Source: Demequina litoralis
GTDB lineage: Bacteria > Actinomycetota > Actinomycetes > Actinomycetales > Demequinaceae
Length of the DNA stretch: 64,000 nucleotides
Direction of reading: 5' to 3'
NCBI RefSeq assembly: GCF_030418455.1
Contig: NZ_JAUHPW010000002.1
Span: 1-64,000, forward strand
Both the position numbers and the translations under genes were made by a program. The notes under the pieces are model-generated. The model did not search any database and was not told the origin of the DNA. It saw nothing but the letters and a program-made list of their open reading frames with translations. Below are positions 1 through 9,333 of the stretch, piece after piece; position 1 is the first letter of the stretch; each line of letters opens with the position of its first letter.

Positions 1-213
1 AAGTGATGCCTCGACCGTATGAATCTGCCGCCGAGAACGGACACTGAGCACCTCGCAGGGCGAAGGTGTCGGGGCGCGGGCGGGTCGGGGCGTCGGGGCG
101 AAGGTGTCGGGGCGAAGGTGTCGGGGCGCGGGCGGGTCGGGGCGTCGGGGCGTCGGCGTGTCGGTGTGTCGGTGTGTCGGTGTGTCGGTGTGTCGGCGAC
201 CAGGCACGCCCTT
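1..213. repeat. GC-rich low-complexity tandem repeats
   Basis: This gene-free stretch is built from short degenerate units. A 38-base block beginning AAGGTGTCGGGGCG occurs at 63-100 and again at 115-152. An 8-base unit TGTCGGTG then iterates about four times between about 159 and 195. It leads directly into the hairpin repeat at 214-317. The other copy of that hairpin (17446-17549) is also bordered, on the equivalent side, by CGCCCCGACGCCCCG-type sequence, the same words on the other strand. I see no credible coding region here. Confidence 0.75.
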
Positions 214-317
214 CGTGTCCGCGTATTTCAACGCAGGCTTGAAAAGGCCGCGCAATGAGCAGCGGCACCTCCCCGCCGACAGGGCTGTTCTAGCGCTTCC
301 TGAAATACGCGAGCACG
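214..317 (+). repeat. Dispersed hairpin repeat, copy 1
   Basis: Two 30-base arms (214-243 and 288-317) form an imperfect inverted repeat around a 44-base loop. The left arm starts CGTGTCCGCGTATTTCA. Copy 2 at 17446-17549 lies in the opposite orientation; its matching arm is identical over all 30 bases, the other arm matches at 27 of 30, and the loop is again 44 bases. Similarity continues for roughly 60-80 bases beyond the right arm (GAGCGCGCCTG and CGCGGCGAGGAGC words). The element lies downstream of the XRE-cupin gene. It could be a REP/MITE-like element or a 3'-end RNA structure; it carries no transposase. Confidence 0.85.
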
Positions 318-521
318 ACTTGCACCCGAGCGCGCCTGACGGCGGGGACGCGGCGAGGAGCACGAGCGCGCCGCACCGCGCAGTGACGCAGGCGCAGGGC
401 GTGGAAGCCCCGGGGTGACGGGCGCTGCCGGTACGCGCGCAGCCGGTGCGGGCACAGCCGGTGTAGGCCCCGGGGTGACGGGCGCAGCGGGTGCGGGCAC
501 AGCGGAGGAGGGCGGCGAGCG
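318..521. other. Gene-free repeat flank
   Basis: This continues the repeat-rich gap downstream of the XRE-cupin gene. A unit containing CCCCGGGGTGACGGGCGC occurs twice (about 408-425 and 469-486), each followed by GGTGCGGGCACAGC-like sequence. The first part, to about 390, resembles the flank of the second hairpin copy. I see no gene supported by a ribosome binding site. Confidence 0.6.
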
Positions 522-1097
522 CTACCGGACCTGCTGCTTGACCACCAGCAGCCGGTACGGGCCGCCCCACCACCGGTGCCGGACCCCTCCCGCGTAGTAG
601 ACCGAGTCGCCGACGCCGAGGCTGTGCGCCCGCCCGTCGGTCTCCACCTCGGCGACGCCGTCGACCACGAAGACGAACTCGTCCTCCGCGTGGACGAAGA
701 CCTCGCCCGGGTCGACCGCCTCGGACTCGACCAGGATCGGAGTGAACGGACGGGCGCCGCGCACCAGCGACACCGCAGGCCCGCGCGCGAAGCCCTGCGG
801 GGTGGGGCGACGGGCACCGGCCCGCGAGACCTCGACCTTCCGAGGCGGGGAACCGTCGCCCGCCTCCGCGGCCGCCACGAGCTCGACCGGGCTCGTCTCG
901 AGCGCGACCGCGATGCGACGCAGCGACTGCAGCGAGAGGTTCGCGAGCCCGCGCTCCACCTGCGACAGGAACGGGTGCGACAGGCCGGTGGACTCCGCCA
1001 GCGCGACGAGCGTCAGCCCGCGCGCCTTGCGCAGCTCCCGCAGCCGTGCGCCGAGCCGCGCGGCGGCCTCGTCCGGCCCGCGCTCCGCCTCCCCCAT
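522..1097 (-). CDS. XRE-family regulator with cupin domain
   Basis: Transcriptional regulator of 191 residues. An N-terminal helix-turn-helix (about residues 14-65, with LRELRKARGLTLVALAE and HPFLSQVERG) is followed by a C-terminal cupin_2 fold (about 120-188) that probably senses a small ligand. The start is the ATG 2 bases after the TGA of the preceding permease, so it is the last gene of the ABC importer operon. The natural inference is that it controls this operon and the divergent xanthine dehydrogenase genes through the palindrome at 4811-4829. The ligand is unknown; a purine or pathway intermediate would fit the neighbours. The family call is firm, the regulon is inferred. Confidence 0.88.
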   Translation of the reverse strand: MGEAERGPDEAAARLGARLRELRKARGLTLVALAESTGLSHPFLSQVERGLANLSLQSLRRIAVALETSPVELVAAAEAGDGSPPRKVEVSRAGARRPTPQGFARGPAVSLVRGARPFTPILVESEAVDPGEVFVHAEDEFVFVVDGVAEVETDGRAHSLGVGDSVYYAGGVRHRWWGGPYRLLVVKQQVR

Positions 1098-1099
1098 CC

Positions 1100-1975
1100 T
1101 CAGAGCCGCTTCGACGGATGCATGCCCATGCGGACGAGCACGGTGTTCTCGAGGATCTGCACGAGGTTGTAGAGCACGAGCGACACGAAGGTCACCACGA
1201 CCACGGACGCCCACAGCTCGTCGAACTTCGCCGAGGTGGCGTAGCCGTTGATGACGCCGCCGATGCCGGATCCGGTCGCGAGCCACTCGGCGAGCAGCGC
1301 ACCGGTGATCGCACCCGGCACGGACACGCGCACCGCCGCGAAGAACGCCGGCAGCGACGCCGGCAGCGCGACCTTGACGAGCTGCTTGAGCGAGCTGCCG
1401 CCGTAGACCTGCACCACCTCGAGCGACTGCGTCGACGCCTGCTGGAGGCCGTACGCGATGTTCACGAGCGCGGGGAACAGGACCACGATGCCACCCATGA
1501 CCGCGACGGTCATGAACTCGCGCCCGAAGATCATGATGATGACCGGGGCGAACGCGATGAGCGGCACCGAGCGCAGCAGCAGCGCGATGGGCATCATCGC
1601 GTGCTCGAAGCCCTTCGACAGCCGGAAACCGATCGCGCCGGCGAGCGCGAGCAGGAGGCCCGCGACGAAGCCGATGACGGCGTCGCCCAGGGTGACCCAG
1701 AGGTTCGCCATGATCTCGGCCCGGTTCTCGGCCGCATCGTCCTCGACGAAGAAGAAGTTCCAGACGTCGGCGGGCCCCTTGGCCACGTACGGCGACAGGT
1801 CGGAGACCCACAGCGCCACCTGCCACAGCACGACGACGGTGACGAGCGTGAGCCCGAACGTGAGCAGCGACATGCCGAGCGTCTTGAGCGTGGAGCGGCG
1901 CGTCTGGCGACGCACCTGGGCCGCGAGCTGCGCGGCCTCGGGGCCCACCTGCTGGGGCTGCTGGGTGACGGCCAT
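1100..1975 (-). CDS. ABC transporter permease (SsuC/TauC-type)
   Basis: Inner-membrane subunit of 291 residues, longer at the N-terminus than its partner. A cytoplasmic stretch of about 30 residues precedes the first membrane segment (MSLLTFGLTLVTVVVLWQ). The BPD_transp_1 coupling region is seen as VYGGSSLKQLVKVALPASLP. Its ATG overlaps the upstream permease stop as TGATG. Two non-identical permeases in one operon suggest a heterodimeric channel. Family members import nitrate, sulfonates, taurine, thiamine precursors or purine-like compounds. The purine neighbourhood points to a purine-pathway substrate, but this cannot be read from the sequence. Confidence 0.88.
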   Translation of the reverse strand: MAVTQQPQQVGPEAAQLAAQVRRQTRRSTLKTLGMSLLTFGLTLVTVVVLWQVALWVSDLSPYVAKGPADVWNFFFVEDDAAENRAEIMANLWVTLGDAVIGFVAGLLLALAGAIGFRLSKGFEHAMMPIALLLRSVPLIAFAPVIIMIFGREFMTVAVMGGIVVLFPALVNIAYGLQQASTQSLEVVQVYGGSSLKQLVKVALPASLPAFFAAVRVSVPGAITGALLAEWLATGSGIGGVINGYATSAKFDELWASVVVVTFVSLVLYNLVQILENTVLVRMGMHPSKRL

Positions 1976-2771
1976 CAGGCTGCCGCTCCCTTCGACCACG
2001 GGGTCGACAGCCGCGTGAGCAGCCCGACCAGGAGGTACAGGATCAGCGCGATCGCGCCCGAGGCGAGCGCGATGCCCCACACGCGGGGCGAGTTGAGCGA
2101 CTGCTGGGCGATGATCATCGCCGGGCCGATGCCCGTCTCGACCTTGCCGAAGTACTCGCCGAGCACCGCACCCAGGAAGGCCGCGGGGACCGCGATCTGG
2201 AGCGCCGTGAGCACCGCCGGCAGGGCCGCGATCACGCGCACCTTGCGCAGCTGCACCCACGCGTTGCCGCCGTAGACGTGCACGACGTCGAGGCTCGCCT
2301 TGTCCGCGGCGTGCAGGCCGAGCAGCGAGCCCACCACGGTGGTGAAGAACACCGACAGCGCCGCGATGAAGATGGCGGTGCCGGACGGCTCGCCCTTCTT
2401 GGGCACCTCGAAGATCAGCACGAGCAGCGGGCCGATCGCGACGATCGGGATGCAGTACGAGATGACCGCGAGCTGCATGACCGCGCCCTCGAGGCGCGGC
2501 AGCACCATGACGACCGCCGCCAGCACGAGCGCGACGCCGTTGCCCCACAGGTATCCCTGCACCGCCTCGTTGAGCGTGACGGAGAAGTTGGTGAGGTAGA
2601 AGTCGATGCCGACGTTGCCGTACTCCTGCACCACCTGCACCGGGCTCGGGATCGCCTTGGTGTTGCCCGAGCCGACGTTCGCGAAGATCGTCACCGACGC
2701 GATCCACCAGAACGCCACCAGCCCGAGCGCGCTGAGGGACGCGGTGGCCCACGCCGGGAGCCTGCGCTCCA

Positions 2772-2772
<1 letters not shown>
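1975..2772 (-). CDS. ABC transporter permease (SsuC/TauC-type)
   Basis: Second channel subunit, 265 residues, with about six hydrophobic segments, the first being ATASLSALGLVAFWWIASV. The EAA-type coupling loop reads VYGGNAWVQLRKVRVIAALP. The start ATG overlaps the TGA of the ATPase gene and its own stop overlaps the next permease, so translation is likely coupled along the operon. It is expected to pair with the permease at 1100-1975 and the ATPase at 2772-3596. The substrate is not determined. Confidence 0.88.
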
Positions 2773-3596
<824 letters not shown>

Positions 3597-3611
3597 TGGT
3601 GCTCCCGCAGA

Positions 3612-4703
3612 TCAGCCCGCGTAGGCGACGAGCTCGGGGTGCTCCTCGTAGACCTCGGCCAGCAGGCTGAGGTCGAAGAGGTCGGCGGCCTCGAGCTCGA
3701 TGCCCGCACCGGCGAGCGACTCGAGGGTGGACGCCTGGAGCTCGTCCGAGATCGTGAAGAGGCCGTTGGCGACCGTCTCGTCCGAGACCACGAGGTCCTC
3801 CGCCTGAGCGATCGCGCCGGCGATCGAGTTCTCCGGGTTCAGCTCGAGGTCGGCGCCGTACTCCTCGTACGCGAGGCGGGCGCCCTCCTCCGGGTCGTTC
3901 ACCGCGTCGGTCCAGCCGAGGATCTCGGCGTAGAGGAACGCCTTGAGCGCGTCGCGGTTCTCCGCGATCGACTGGTCGGTGACGGTGAAGGTCTCCGCGA
4001 CGAACGGCAGGCCGTTGTCCGCGAAGGGCAGGTTCACGGTGTCGTAGCCGGCGGCCTCGACGGTGATCGACTCGTTGGTGAGGTACGCGATGAAGCCGTC
4101 GACCTCGCCGTTGGTGAGCGGCGCGGGGTCGTACTGGACCGGCACGATCTCGACGTCGTCCTCGGTGAGGCCGTTCGCCGCGAGCAGCGCCATGAACAGC
4201 GCGGTGTTGGAGTCCTGGACGCCGATCTTCTTGCCGACCATGTCCTCGGCGGTCATGATGTTGCCGCCGTCCGCCAGCGACAGGACCGTGAAGGGGTTCT
4301 TCTGGTACGTGGTGCCGATGATCTTCAGCGGCGCCTCCTCGGCGGCCACGGCCGAGCCGATCGACACGGCGTCGGACAGCGCCACGTCCGCGGTGCCGGA
4401 GAGGAGCTCGGCGGCGCCGGTCGACGGACCGGGGACCAGCTCGACGGCGTCGAAGCCCGCCTCGGTGTAGTAGCCCATCGAGTCCGCGAAGAACTCGCCC
4501 GAGAACTCCTCGTTCTTGATCCAGGACAGCTGGACGGTGAAGTCGCCGTACGCGGGCGCCTCCATCGCGTCCTCGGCGTCGGCCGAGGCGGACGAGCCGG
4601 AGTCGGCCTCGCCGGACGAGCAGGCCGCGAGCGCGAGCGCGGCGACAGCCACACCGGCAGCGGCGGCCGTCAGCCGCCCCGCCTTGCCGTTGATGAAACG
4701 CAT
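3612..4703 (-). CDS. NMT1/THI5-like ABC substrate-binding lipoprotein
   Basis: Extracellular solute-binding protein of 363 residues, first gene of the importer operon. A signal peptide ends in a lipobox LALAAC, with Cys28 as the lipid-modified residue, followed by a Ser/Asp/Glu-rich linker. The core has the NMT1/SsuA pattern (VQLSWIKNEEFSGEFFADSMGYYTEAG; split: VQLSWIKNEEF then GYYTEAGFDAV). The chosen ATG has GAGGGAG at proper spacing; an upstream in-frame ATG lacks this. Relatives bind pyrimidine, riboflavin, sulfonate or purine-like ligands. Divergence from xanthine dehydrogenase suggests uptake of a purine or allantoin-like compound, as an inference. Confidence 0.87.
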   Translation of the reverse strand: MRFINGKAGRLTAAAAGVAVAALALAACSSGEADSGSSASADAEDAMEAPAYGDFTVQLSWIKNEEFSGEFFADSMGYYTEAGFDAVELVPGPSTGAAELLSGTADVALSDAVSIGSAVAAEEAPLKIIGTTYQKNPFTVLSLADGGNIMTAEDMVGKKIGVQDSNTALFMALLAANGLTEDDVEIVPVQYDPAPLTNGEVDGFIAYLTNESITVEAAGYDTVNLPFADNGLPFVAETFTVTDQSIAENRDALKAFLYAEILGWTDAVNDPEEGARLAYEEYGADLELNPENSIAGAIAQAEDLVVSDETVANGLFTISDELQASTLESLAGAGIELEAADLFDLSLLAEVYEEHPELVAYAG

Positions 4704-4810
4704 GAGTTCTCCCTCGTGATTGGACGCAAGGTCAGCCGAGGGAGCATCGTGGTGGGGTCTCTCCCGCGGCGCCCGGACATGACTCCGGCACGTCGGCACG
4801 ACGTTATGGA

Positions 4811-4829
4811 ATGTTCATTTCATGAACAT
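4811..4829. promoter_or_regulatory. Perfect palindromic operator, ABC/xdh intergenic region
   Basis: ATGTTCAT-TTC-ATGAACAT is a perfect inverted repeat with 8-base arms and a 3-base spacer. It sits in the 230-base gap between the divergent importer and xanthine dehydrogenase operons. The same layout, with one arm mismatch, lies before urate oxidase at 10696-10714. The most likely ligand is the XRE-cupin protein at 522-1097. Confidence 0.7.
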
Positions 4830-4866
4830 GCGCCGTTGTGTTTCGCCCTCGTAAATTCCGGGTTCC

Positions 4867-4882
4867 GTGACATAACCGTGAC
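4867..4882 (+). promoter_or_regulatory. 11-base-spaced GTGAC direct repeat before xdh
   Basis: GTGAC occurs at 4867-4871 and 4878-4882, giving an 11-base period on one helix face about 55-65 bases before the start of the FAD subunit. GlnR half-sites in actinobacteria have this period and a GTnAC element, and GlnR is known to control nitrogen catabolism. The second half-site does not match the GlnR GAAAC consensus, so this is only a candidate activator site. Confidence 0.35.
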
Positions 4883-4933
4883 ATTGGCGCGTGGCAGACT
4901 CGCCGGCAGACCCCGCTTCGAGAGGAGGTCGCG

Positions 4934-5734
4934 ATGGACCTCTCCGCCGTCACCGGCTACCGCGTCGCCACGTCGCGCGCGGACCTCGCGCTCGCCCCCG
5001 GCGAGCGCTTCCTCGCCGGCGGCACGTGGCTGTTCTCCGAGCCCAACCGCGACGTCACGGGCCTCGTCGACCTCGCCGGTCTGCCGGGGCCGCGGCTCGA
5101 GGTGACCCGCGACGGGCTCATCATCGGGGCCACCTGCACCATCGCCGAGCTGCTCGCCCTGCCGCCGCACCTCGGCTGGGCCGCGCAGCCGCTGTTCGCC
5201 GACGCTGCGAACGCGCTGCTCGCGAGCTTCAAGATCTGGAACGAGGCGACCGTGGTCGGCAACATCTGTCGCGGCTACTCCGCGGCCGCGATGCTCGCCG
5301 CGTGCGTCACGCTCGACGCCGAGGCCCTCGTGTGGACCGCCGACGGCGACGAGCGCATCGTCCCCGTCGCCTCCCTCCCCACGGGCAACGGCACCACGAC
5401 CCTCGCGCACGGCGACCTGGTCCGCGAGGTCCGCATACCGGCCGACGCGCTGCGCGCCCGCACCGCGCTGCGCAAGATCGCGCTGGCGGAGCTCGGACGC
5501 TCCGGCGCGGTCGTCACCGGACGCGCGCACCCCGACGGCCGCACCGTCATCGTCGTCACCGCCGCCACGCTCACCCCCACGGTGCTGCGGTACGCCGCGC
5601 CCCCGGACCCCGCGACCGCGCGGGACGATGCGCGGGCCGCGGCGGGCTACTACACGGACGCCCTCGGCGCCGCGGACTGGCGCCGCCACGTGTCCGGCGT
5701 GCTCGCCGCCGAGGTCGCGGAGGAGCTCGCATGA
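4934..5734 (+). CDS. Xanthine dehydrogenase FAD-binding subunit
   Basis: FAD subunit of 266 residues for a molybdenum hydroxylase that oxidises hypoxanthine or xanthine to urate. It has the FAD_binding_5 N-terminus ([11 protein letters not shown] at about residues 30-40) and the second FAD contact [16 protein letters not shown]; the more common form is ATIGGNI, so this site is slightly divergent. A CO_deh_flav_C-like region follows. GAGAGGAGG stands just before the ATG. Its TGA overlaps the ATG of the large subunit as ATGA, so the two products are probably made in equal amounts. Confidence 0.88.
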   Translation: MDLSAVTGYRVATSRADLALAPGERFLAGGTWLFSEPNRDVTGLVDLAGLPGPRLEVTRDGLIIGATCTIAELLALPPHLGWAAQPLFADAANALLASFKIWNEATVVGNICRGYSAAAMLAACVTLDAEALVWTADGDERIVPVASLPTGNGTTTLAHGDLVREVRIPADALRARTALRKIALAELGRSGAVVTGRAHPDGRTVIVVTAATLTPTVLRYAAPPDPATARDDARAAAGYYTDALGAADWRRHVSGVLAAEVAEELA

Positions 5735-8403
5735 AGGTCAACGTCGACGGCTCCCCGGTCGAGGGCGAGGCGAGCCCCGGCCAGTGCCTGCGCACCTACC
5801 TGCGCGAGCACGGCCGCTTCGAGGTGAAGAAGGGCTGCGATGCCGGCGACTGCGGCGCGTGCACCGTGCTCGTCGACGGCCGGCCGGTCCACTCGTGCCT
5901 CTACCCTGCCGCGCGCGCCGAGGGCCGCGACGTCACCACCGCGGGCGGCCTCGCCCCGGGCGACGAGCCGCACCCGGTCCAGGACTCCTTCGCGCGCCAC
6001 TTCGCCTTCCAGTGCGGCTTCTGCACGCCGGGCATGACCGTGACCGCGTCGACCCTCACCGAGGACGACCTGCCGGACCTCGACCGCCGCCTCAAGGGCA
6101 ACCTGTGCCGCTGCACCGGCTACCGGCCCATCCGCGAGGCGGTCGAGCACGCGGTGAAGGGCTGCGGCGGCGAGTGCGTGGGCTGTCCCGGCACCGGCGC
6201 CGCGCAGGGGGACGATGCGCCGGTCGCCGCGGGCGCCGACGTCCGGCCTCCCGCGGCGGACCGGGTGGTGCAGGGCCGCGAGCCGTACACGTTCGACGTC
6301 GACGTGCCCGGCCTCACCCATCTCAAGGTGCTGGGATCACCCCACGCCCACGCGCGCATCGTCTCCATCGACGCCTCGGCGGCGCTCGCCATACCCGGCG
6401 TGCACACGGTCCTCACCCACGAGGACGCGCCCGTCACCCGCTACTCGACCGCACGCCACGCGAACCGGCTCGACGACCCGCGCGACACCCGCATCCTCGA
6501 CTCCACCGTGCGGTTCCGCGGGCAGCGCGTCGCGGCGGTGATCGCGGACACACCCGGCCTCGCGGAGGCCGGCTGCGCCGCGCTGCGGGTCGAGTACGAG
6601 GTGCTTCCCGCCGTGATCGATCCCGAGGAGGCGCGCTCCCCCGGTGCACCCGTGCTCCACCCCGACCGCACGCCCGAGGACGGCGTCGAGGACGCGTCAC
6701 GCAACGTCGTGGCGTCCTGGCGCGGCGCCTACGGCAACGTCGGGAGGGGTCTCGCGCGGGCCACCGCGGTCGCGACCGGCACCTGGTCGAACGCGCGCGT
6801 CAGCCACGCGCAGCTCGAGACCCACGGCTCGATCGGCTGGATCGCCGAGGACGGCCGCCTTACGGTCCGCTCGAGCACGCAGGTGCCGTTCCTCACGCGC
6901 GACGAGCTCGCGCTGATCCTCGACCGGCCCGCCGAGTCCGTGCGCGTCTTCACGGCGCGCGTGGGCGGCGGCTTCGGCGGCAAGCAGGAGATCTTCACCG
7001 AGGACATCGTGGCGCTCGCGGTGCTGCGGACCGGGCGTCCGGTCGCGTACGAGATGACGCGCGAGGAGGAGTTCGTGCGCACCGCGACGCGCCACCCGTT
7101 CCGCGTCACCGCGACGCTCGGGGCCGACTCCGACGGCCGGCTGACCGCCATGGACGTCGAGGTGCTGTCCAACACCGGCGCGTACGGCAACCACGCGATC
7201 GGCGTGATGTTCCACGGCTGCGCCGAGTCGCTCGAGGCGTACCGCTCGCCCGCCAAGCGCCTGCATGCCGAGGTGGTCTACACGAACACGACCCCCGCCG
7301 GGGCGTTCCGGGGGTACGGCCTGGGGCAGGTGATCTTCGCGGTCGAGTCCGCGCTCGACGAGCTCGCGTTGAAGCTCGGGATCGACCCGTTCGAGCTGCG
7401 CCGGCGCAACGCGGTCAAGGACGGCGACAAGCTGGGCGTCACCGAGCGTCGCCACCACGACGACCTCATCTTCGGGTCCTACGGGCTCGACCAGTGCCTC
7501 GACCTCGCCGAGGCGGCGCTCGTGCGCGGCAACGGCGTCGAGGCGCCGGCCGGCTGGGCCGTGGGCGAGGGCATGGCGCTGTCCATGATCGCGACCATCC
7601 CGCCACGCGGCCACCCCGCGACCGCGGCGGTCACCGCGTTCCCCGACGGCACCGTGGAGGTCGCGGCCGGCACCGTCGAGTTCGGCAACGGCACGCACAC
7701 GGTGCTCACCCAGATCGCGGCCGAGGCGCTGGGGCTCCCCGTCGAGACGGTGCGGCTGCGCACCTCCGACACCGACGCGACCGAGCACGACACGGGCGCC
7801 TGGGGCTCCACCGGCATCACCGTCGCGGGCAAGGCGGTGCATGCGGCCGCGGTCGCGCTGCGGTCGATGCTCGACGGCGGCGCCACCGTCCCTCCGGAGG
7901 GGCTCACCGCGCACGGCGAGACCGACGGCAAGGTCCGCTCGCTCGCCTTCAACGTGCACGCCTTCCGGGTCGCGGTCGACGTCGAGACGGGCACCGTGCG
8001 GATCCTCCAGTCCATCCAGGCGGCCGACGCCGGCGTGGTCCTCAACCCCGCCCAGTGCCGCGGCCAGATCGAGGGCGGCGTCGCCCAGGGCATCGGCTCC
8101 GCGCTGTACGAGGAGATCATCATGGGCGACCACGGCGCGCCCACCAACCCCGCCTTCCGCGTCTACCGGGTCCCGCAGATCGCCGACGTGCCCGCCACCG
8201 AGGTGTACTTCGCCGAGACCTCCGACTCGCTCGGGCCCTACGGCGCGAAGTCCATGTCGGAGTCGCCCTACAACCCCGTCGCGCCCGCGCTGGCGAACGC
8301 GATCCGGCGGGCGATCGGCGCGCGGCCCATGGAGCTGCCGATGACGCGGGACCGCGTGTGGCGGCTCGCGGCGGGGATCAGCGCCCGGGCCTCGGATGGA
8401 TAG
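5731..8403 (+). CDS. Xanthine dehydrogenase, fused 2Fe-2S and molybdopterin subunit
   Basis: Protein of 890 residues joining two parts that are often separate. The N-terminal 2Fe-2S domain has Cys36, 41, 44 and 56 ([12 protein letters not shown]), and the second cluster domain has CGFC at 96-99 and CRC at 127-129. A Cys/Gly linker ([10 protein letters not shown]) leads to the Mo-binding part from about residue 180, with [10 protein letters not shown] and the substrate-arginine motif AFRGYG. The C-terminal active-site glutamate is probably in GAKSMSESP, where GxGEP is more usual. Purine oxidation is inferred from XdhC, allantoinase and uricase next door. The 3' end overlaps xdhC by 26 bases, convergently. 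Confidence 0.9.
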   Translation: MKVNVDGSPVEGEASPGQCLRTYLREHGRFEVKKGCDAGDCGACTVLVDGRPVHSCLYPAARAEGRDVTTAGGLAPGDEPHPVQDSFARHFAFQCGFCTPGMTVTASTLTEDDLPDLDRRLKGNLCRCTGYRPIREAVEHAVKGCGGECVGCPGTGAAQGDDAPVAAGADVRPPAADRVVQGREPYTFDVDVPGLTHLKVLGSPHAHARIVSIDASAALAIPGVHTVLTHEDAPVTRYSTARHANRLDDPRDTRILDSTVRFRGQRVAAVIADTPGLAEAGCAALRVEYEVLPAVIDPEEARSPGAPVLHPDRTPEDGVEDASRNVVASWRGAYGNVGRGLARATAVATGTWSNARVSHAQLETHGSIGWIAEDGRLTVRSSTQVPFLTRDELALILDRPAESVRVFTARVGGGFGGKQEIFTEDIVALAVLRTGRPVAYEMTREEEFVRTATRHPFRVTATLGADSDGRLTAMDVEVLSNTGAYGNHAIGVMFHGCAESLEAYRSPAKRLHAEVVYTNTTPAGAFRGYGLGQVIFAVESALDELALKLGIDPFELRRRNAVKDGDKLGVTERRHHDDLIFGSYGLDQCLDLAEAALVRGNGVEAPAGWAVGEGMALSMIATIPPRGHPATAAVTAFPDGTVEVAAGTVEFGNGTHTVLTQIAAEALGLPVETVRLRTSDTDATEHDTGAWGSTGITVAGKAVHAAAVALRSMLDGGATVPPEGLTAHGETDGKVRSLAFNVHAFRVAVDVETGTVRILQSIQAADAGVVLNPAQCRGQIEGGVAQGIGSALYEEIIMGDHGAPTNPAFRVYRVPQIADVPATEVYFAETSDSLGPYGAKSMSESPYNPVAPALANAIRRAIGARPMELPMTRDRVWRLAAGISARASDG

Positions 8404-9298
8404 CGCCGCCGGTCTCCCGCAGCGGCCGCCCGCTCGCGCCGGTGCGCGCCGCGAGCACCTCGGCGAGGATCGCGACCGCTGTCTCGGCGGGGCTCGACCC
8501 GCCCAGGTCCAGGCCGATGGGCGAGCGCAGCCGGGCCAGCGCATCGTCCCCCAGGCCGGCCTCGCGGAGCCGCGCGAGCCGGCGCTCGTGCGTGACGCGC
8601 GAGCCCATCGCGCCGATGTAGCCGGCGGGCGAGGCGAGCGCGACCTCGAGCGCGGGCACGTCGACGCGGTCGTCGTGCGTGAGCACGCAGATCACGGTGC
8701 CGTCCTCGATCTCGAGGCCGCGCAGGTACGCGTCGGGCCATGCGACGTGGACCTCGTGCGCCGCGGGGATGCGCTCGGGGGTCGCGAAGACCGGCCGCGG
8801 GTCCACCACCAGCACGCGGTAGCCGAGCGCGCGGCCGGCCGCCGCGAGCGCGGGCGTGAAGTCGACGGCCCCCACGATCACCAGGCGCGGGGCGCGGGGG
8901 CGGACGATGCGGTGCCCGCCGGGGAGCGTCAGCGTCGCCTCGCCGTCCTCGAGGGACGCCTCGAGCGCCGCGACGATCTCGCGGTCGCCCGGGCCCACGT
9001 GGAAGGCGAGCACGTCGACCGCCCCGCCGCAGGCCAGGCCGGGACGGTAGAGGTCGGGCTCGCCGCCGAGCGTCGCGGCGACCGGCTCCGGCTCGGCGTG
9101 GCGCGCGAGCGCGAGCTCGTACGCCTCGGACTCGAGGCAGCCGCCGGAGATCGCGCCGATCGCGCGGCCGTCCGCGCACACCGCGATCGTCGAGCCGGGT
9201 GCCCGCGGGGTCGAGCCGTGGACGCCGGTCACCACCACGACGCCGAGCGCGCCGCCCTCGTGCAGCACCCCCAGCGCCTCGCGCGCGATCTCGAACAC
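8378..9298 (-). CDS. xdhC: XdhC/CoxI-family molybdenum cofactor chaperone
   Basis: Protein of 306 residues with an N-terminal XdhC_CoxI domain ([42 protein letters not shown]) and a C-terminal Rossmann-like domain ([42 protein letters not shown]). Family members bind sulfurated Mo cofactor and insert it into xanthine dehydrogenase. The GTG start has only a weak ribosome binding site. It lies head-to-head with allantoinase, only 35 bases apart, and its tail overlaps the xanthine dehydrogenase gene. Confidence 0.9.
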   Translation of the reverse strand: MFEIAREALGVLHEGGALGVVVVTGVHGSTPRAPGSTIAVCADGRAIGAISGGCLESEAYELALARHAEPEPVAATLGGEPDLYRPGLACGGAVDVLAFHVGPGDREIVAALEASLEDGEATLTLPGGHRIVRPRAPRLVIVGAVDFTPALAAAGRALGYRVLVVDPRPVFATPERIPAAHEVHVAWPDAYLRGLEIEDGTVICVLTHDDRVDVPALEVALASPAGYIGAMGSRVTHERRLARLREAGLGDDALARLRSPIGLDLGGSSPAETAVAILAEVLAARTGASGRPLRETGGAIHPRPGR

Positions 9299-9333
9299 GT
9301 CCGCCAGTCTGTCAGCAGCCGGGGAGGGATTCC

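Noticed and set aside
63..195. CRISPR array or coding tandem repeat protein
   Set aside because: The repeats are irregular and low-complexity, without unique spacers; frames through them lack start signals.
8378..8403. Frameshift or misassembly at the xdh/xdhC overlap
   Set aside because: Both reading frames continue normally to stop codons; a 26-base convergent overlap is acceptable.
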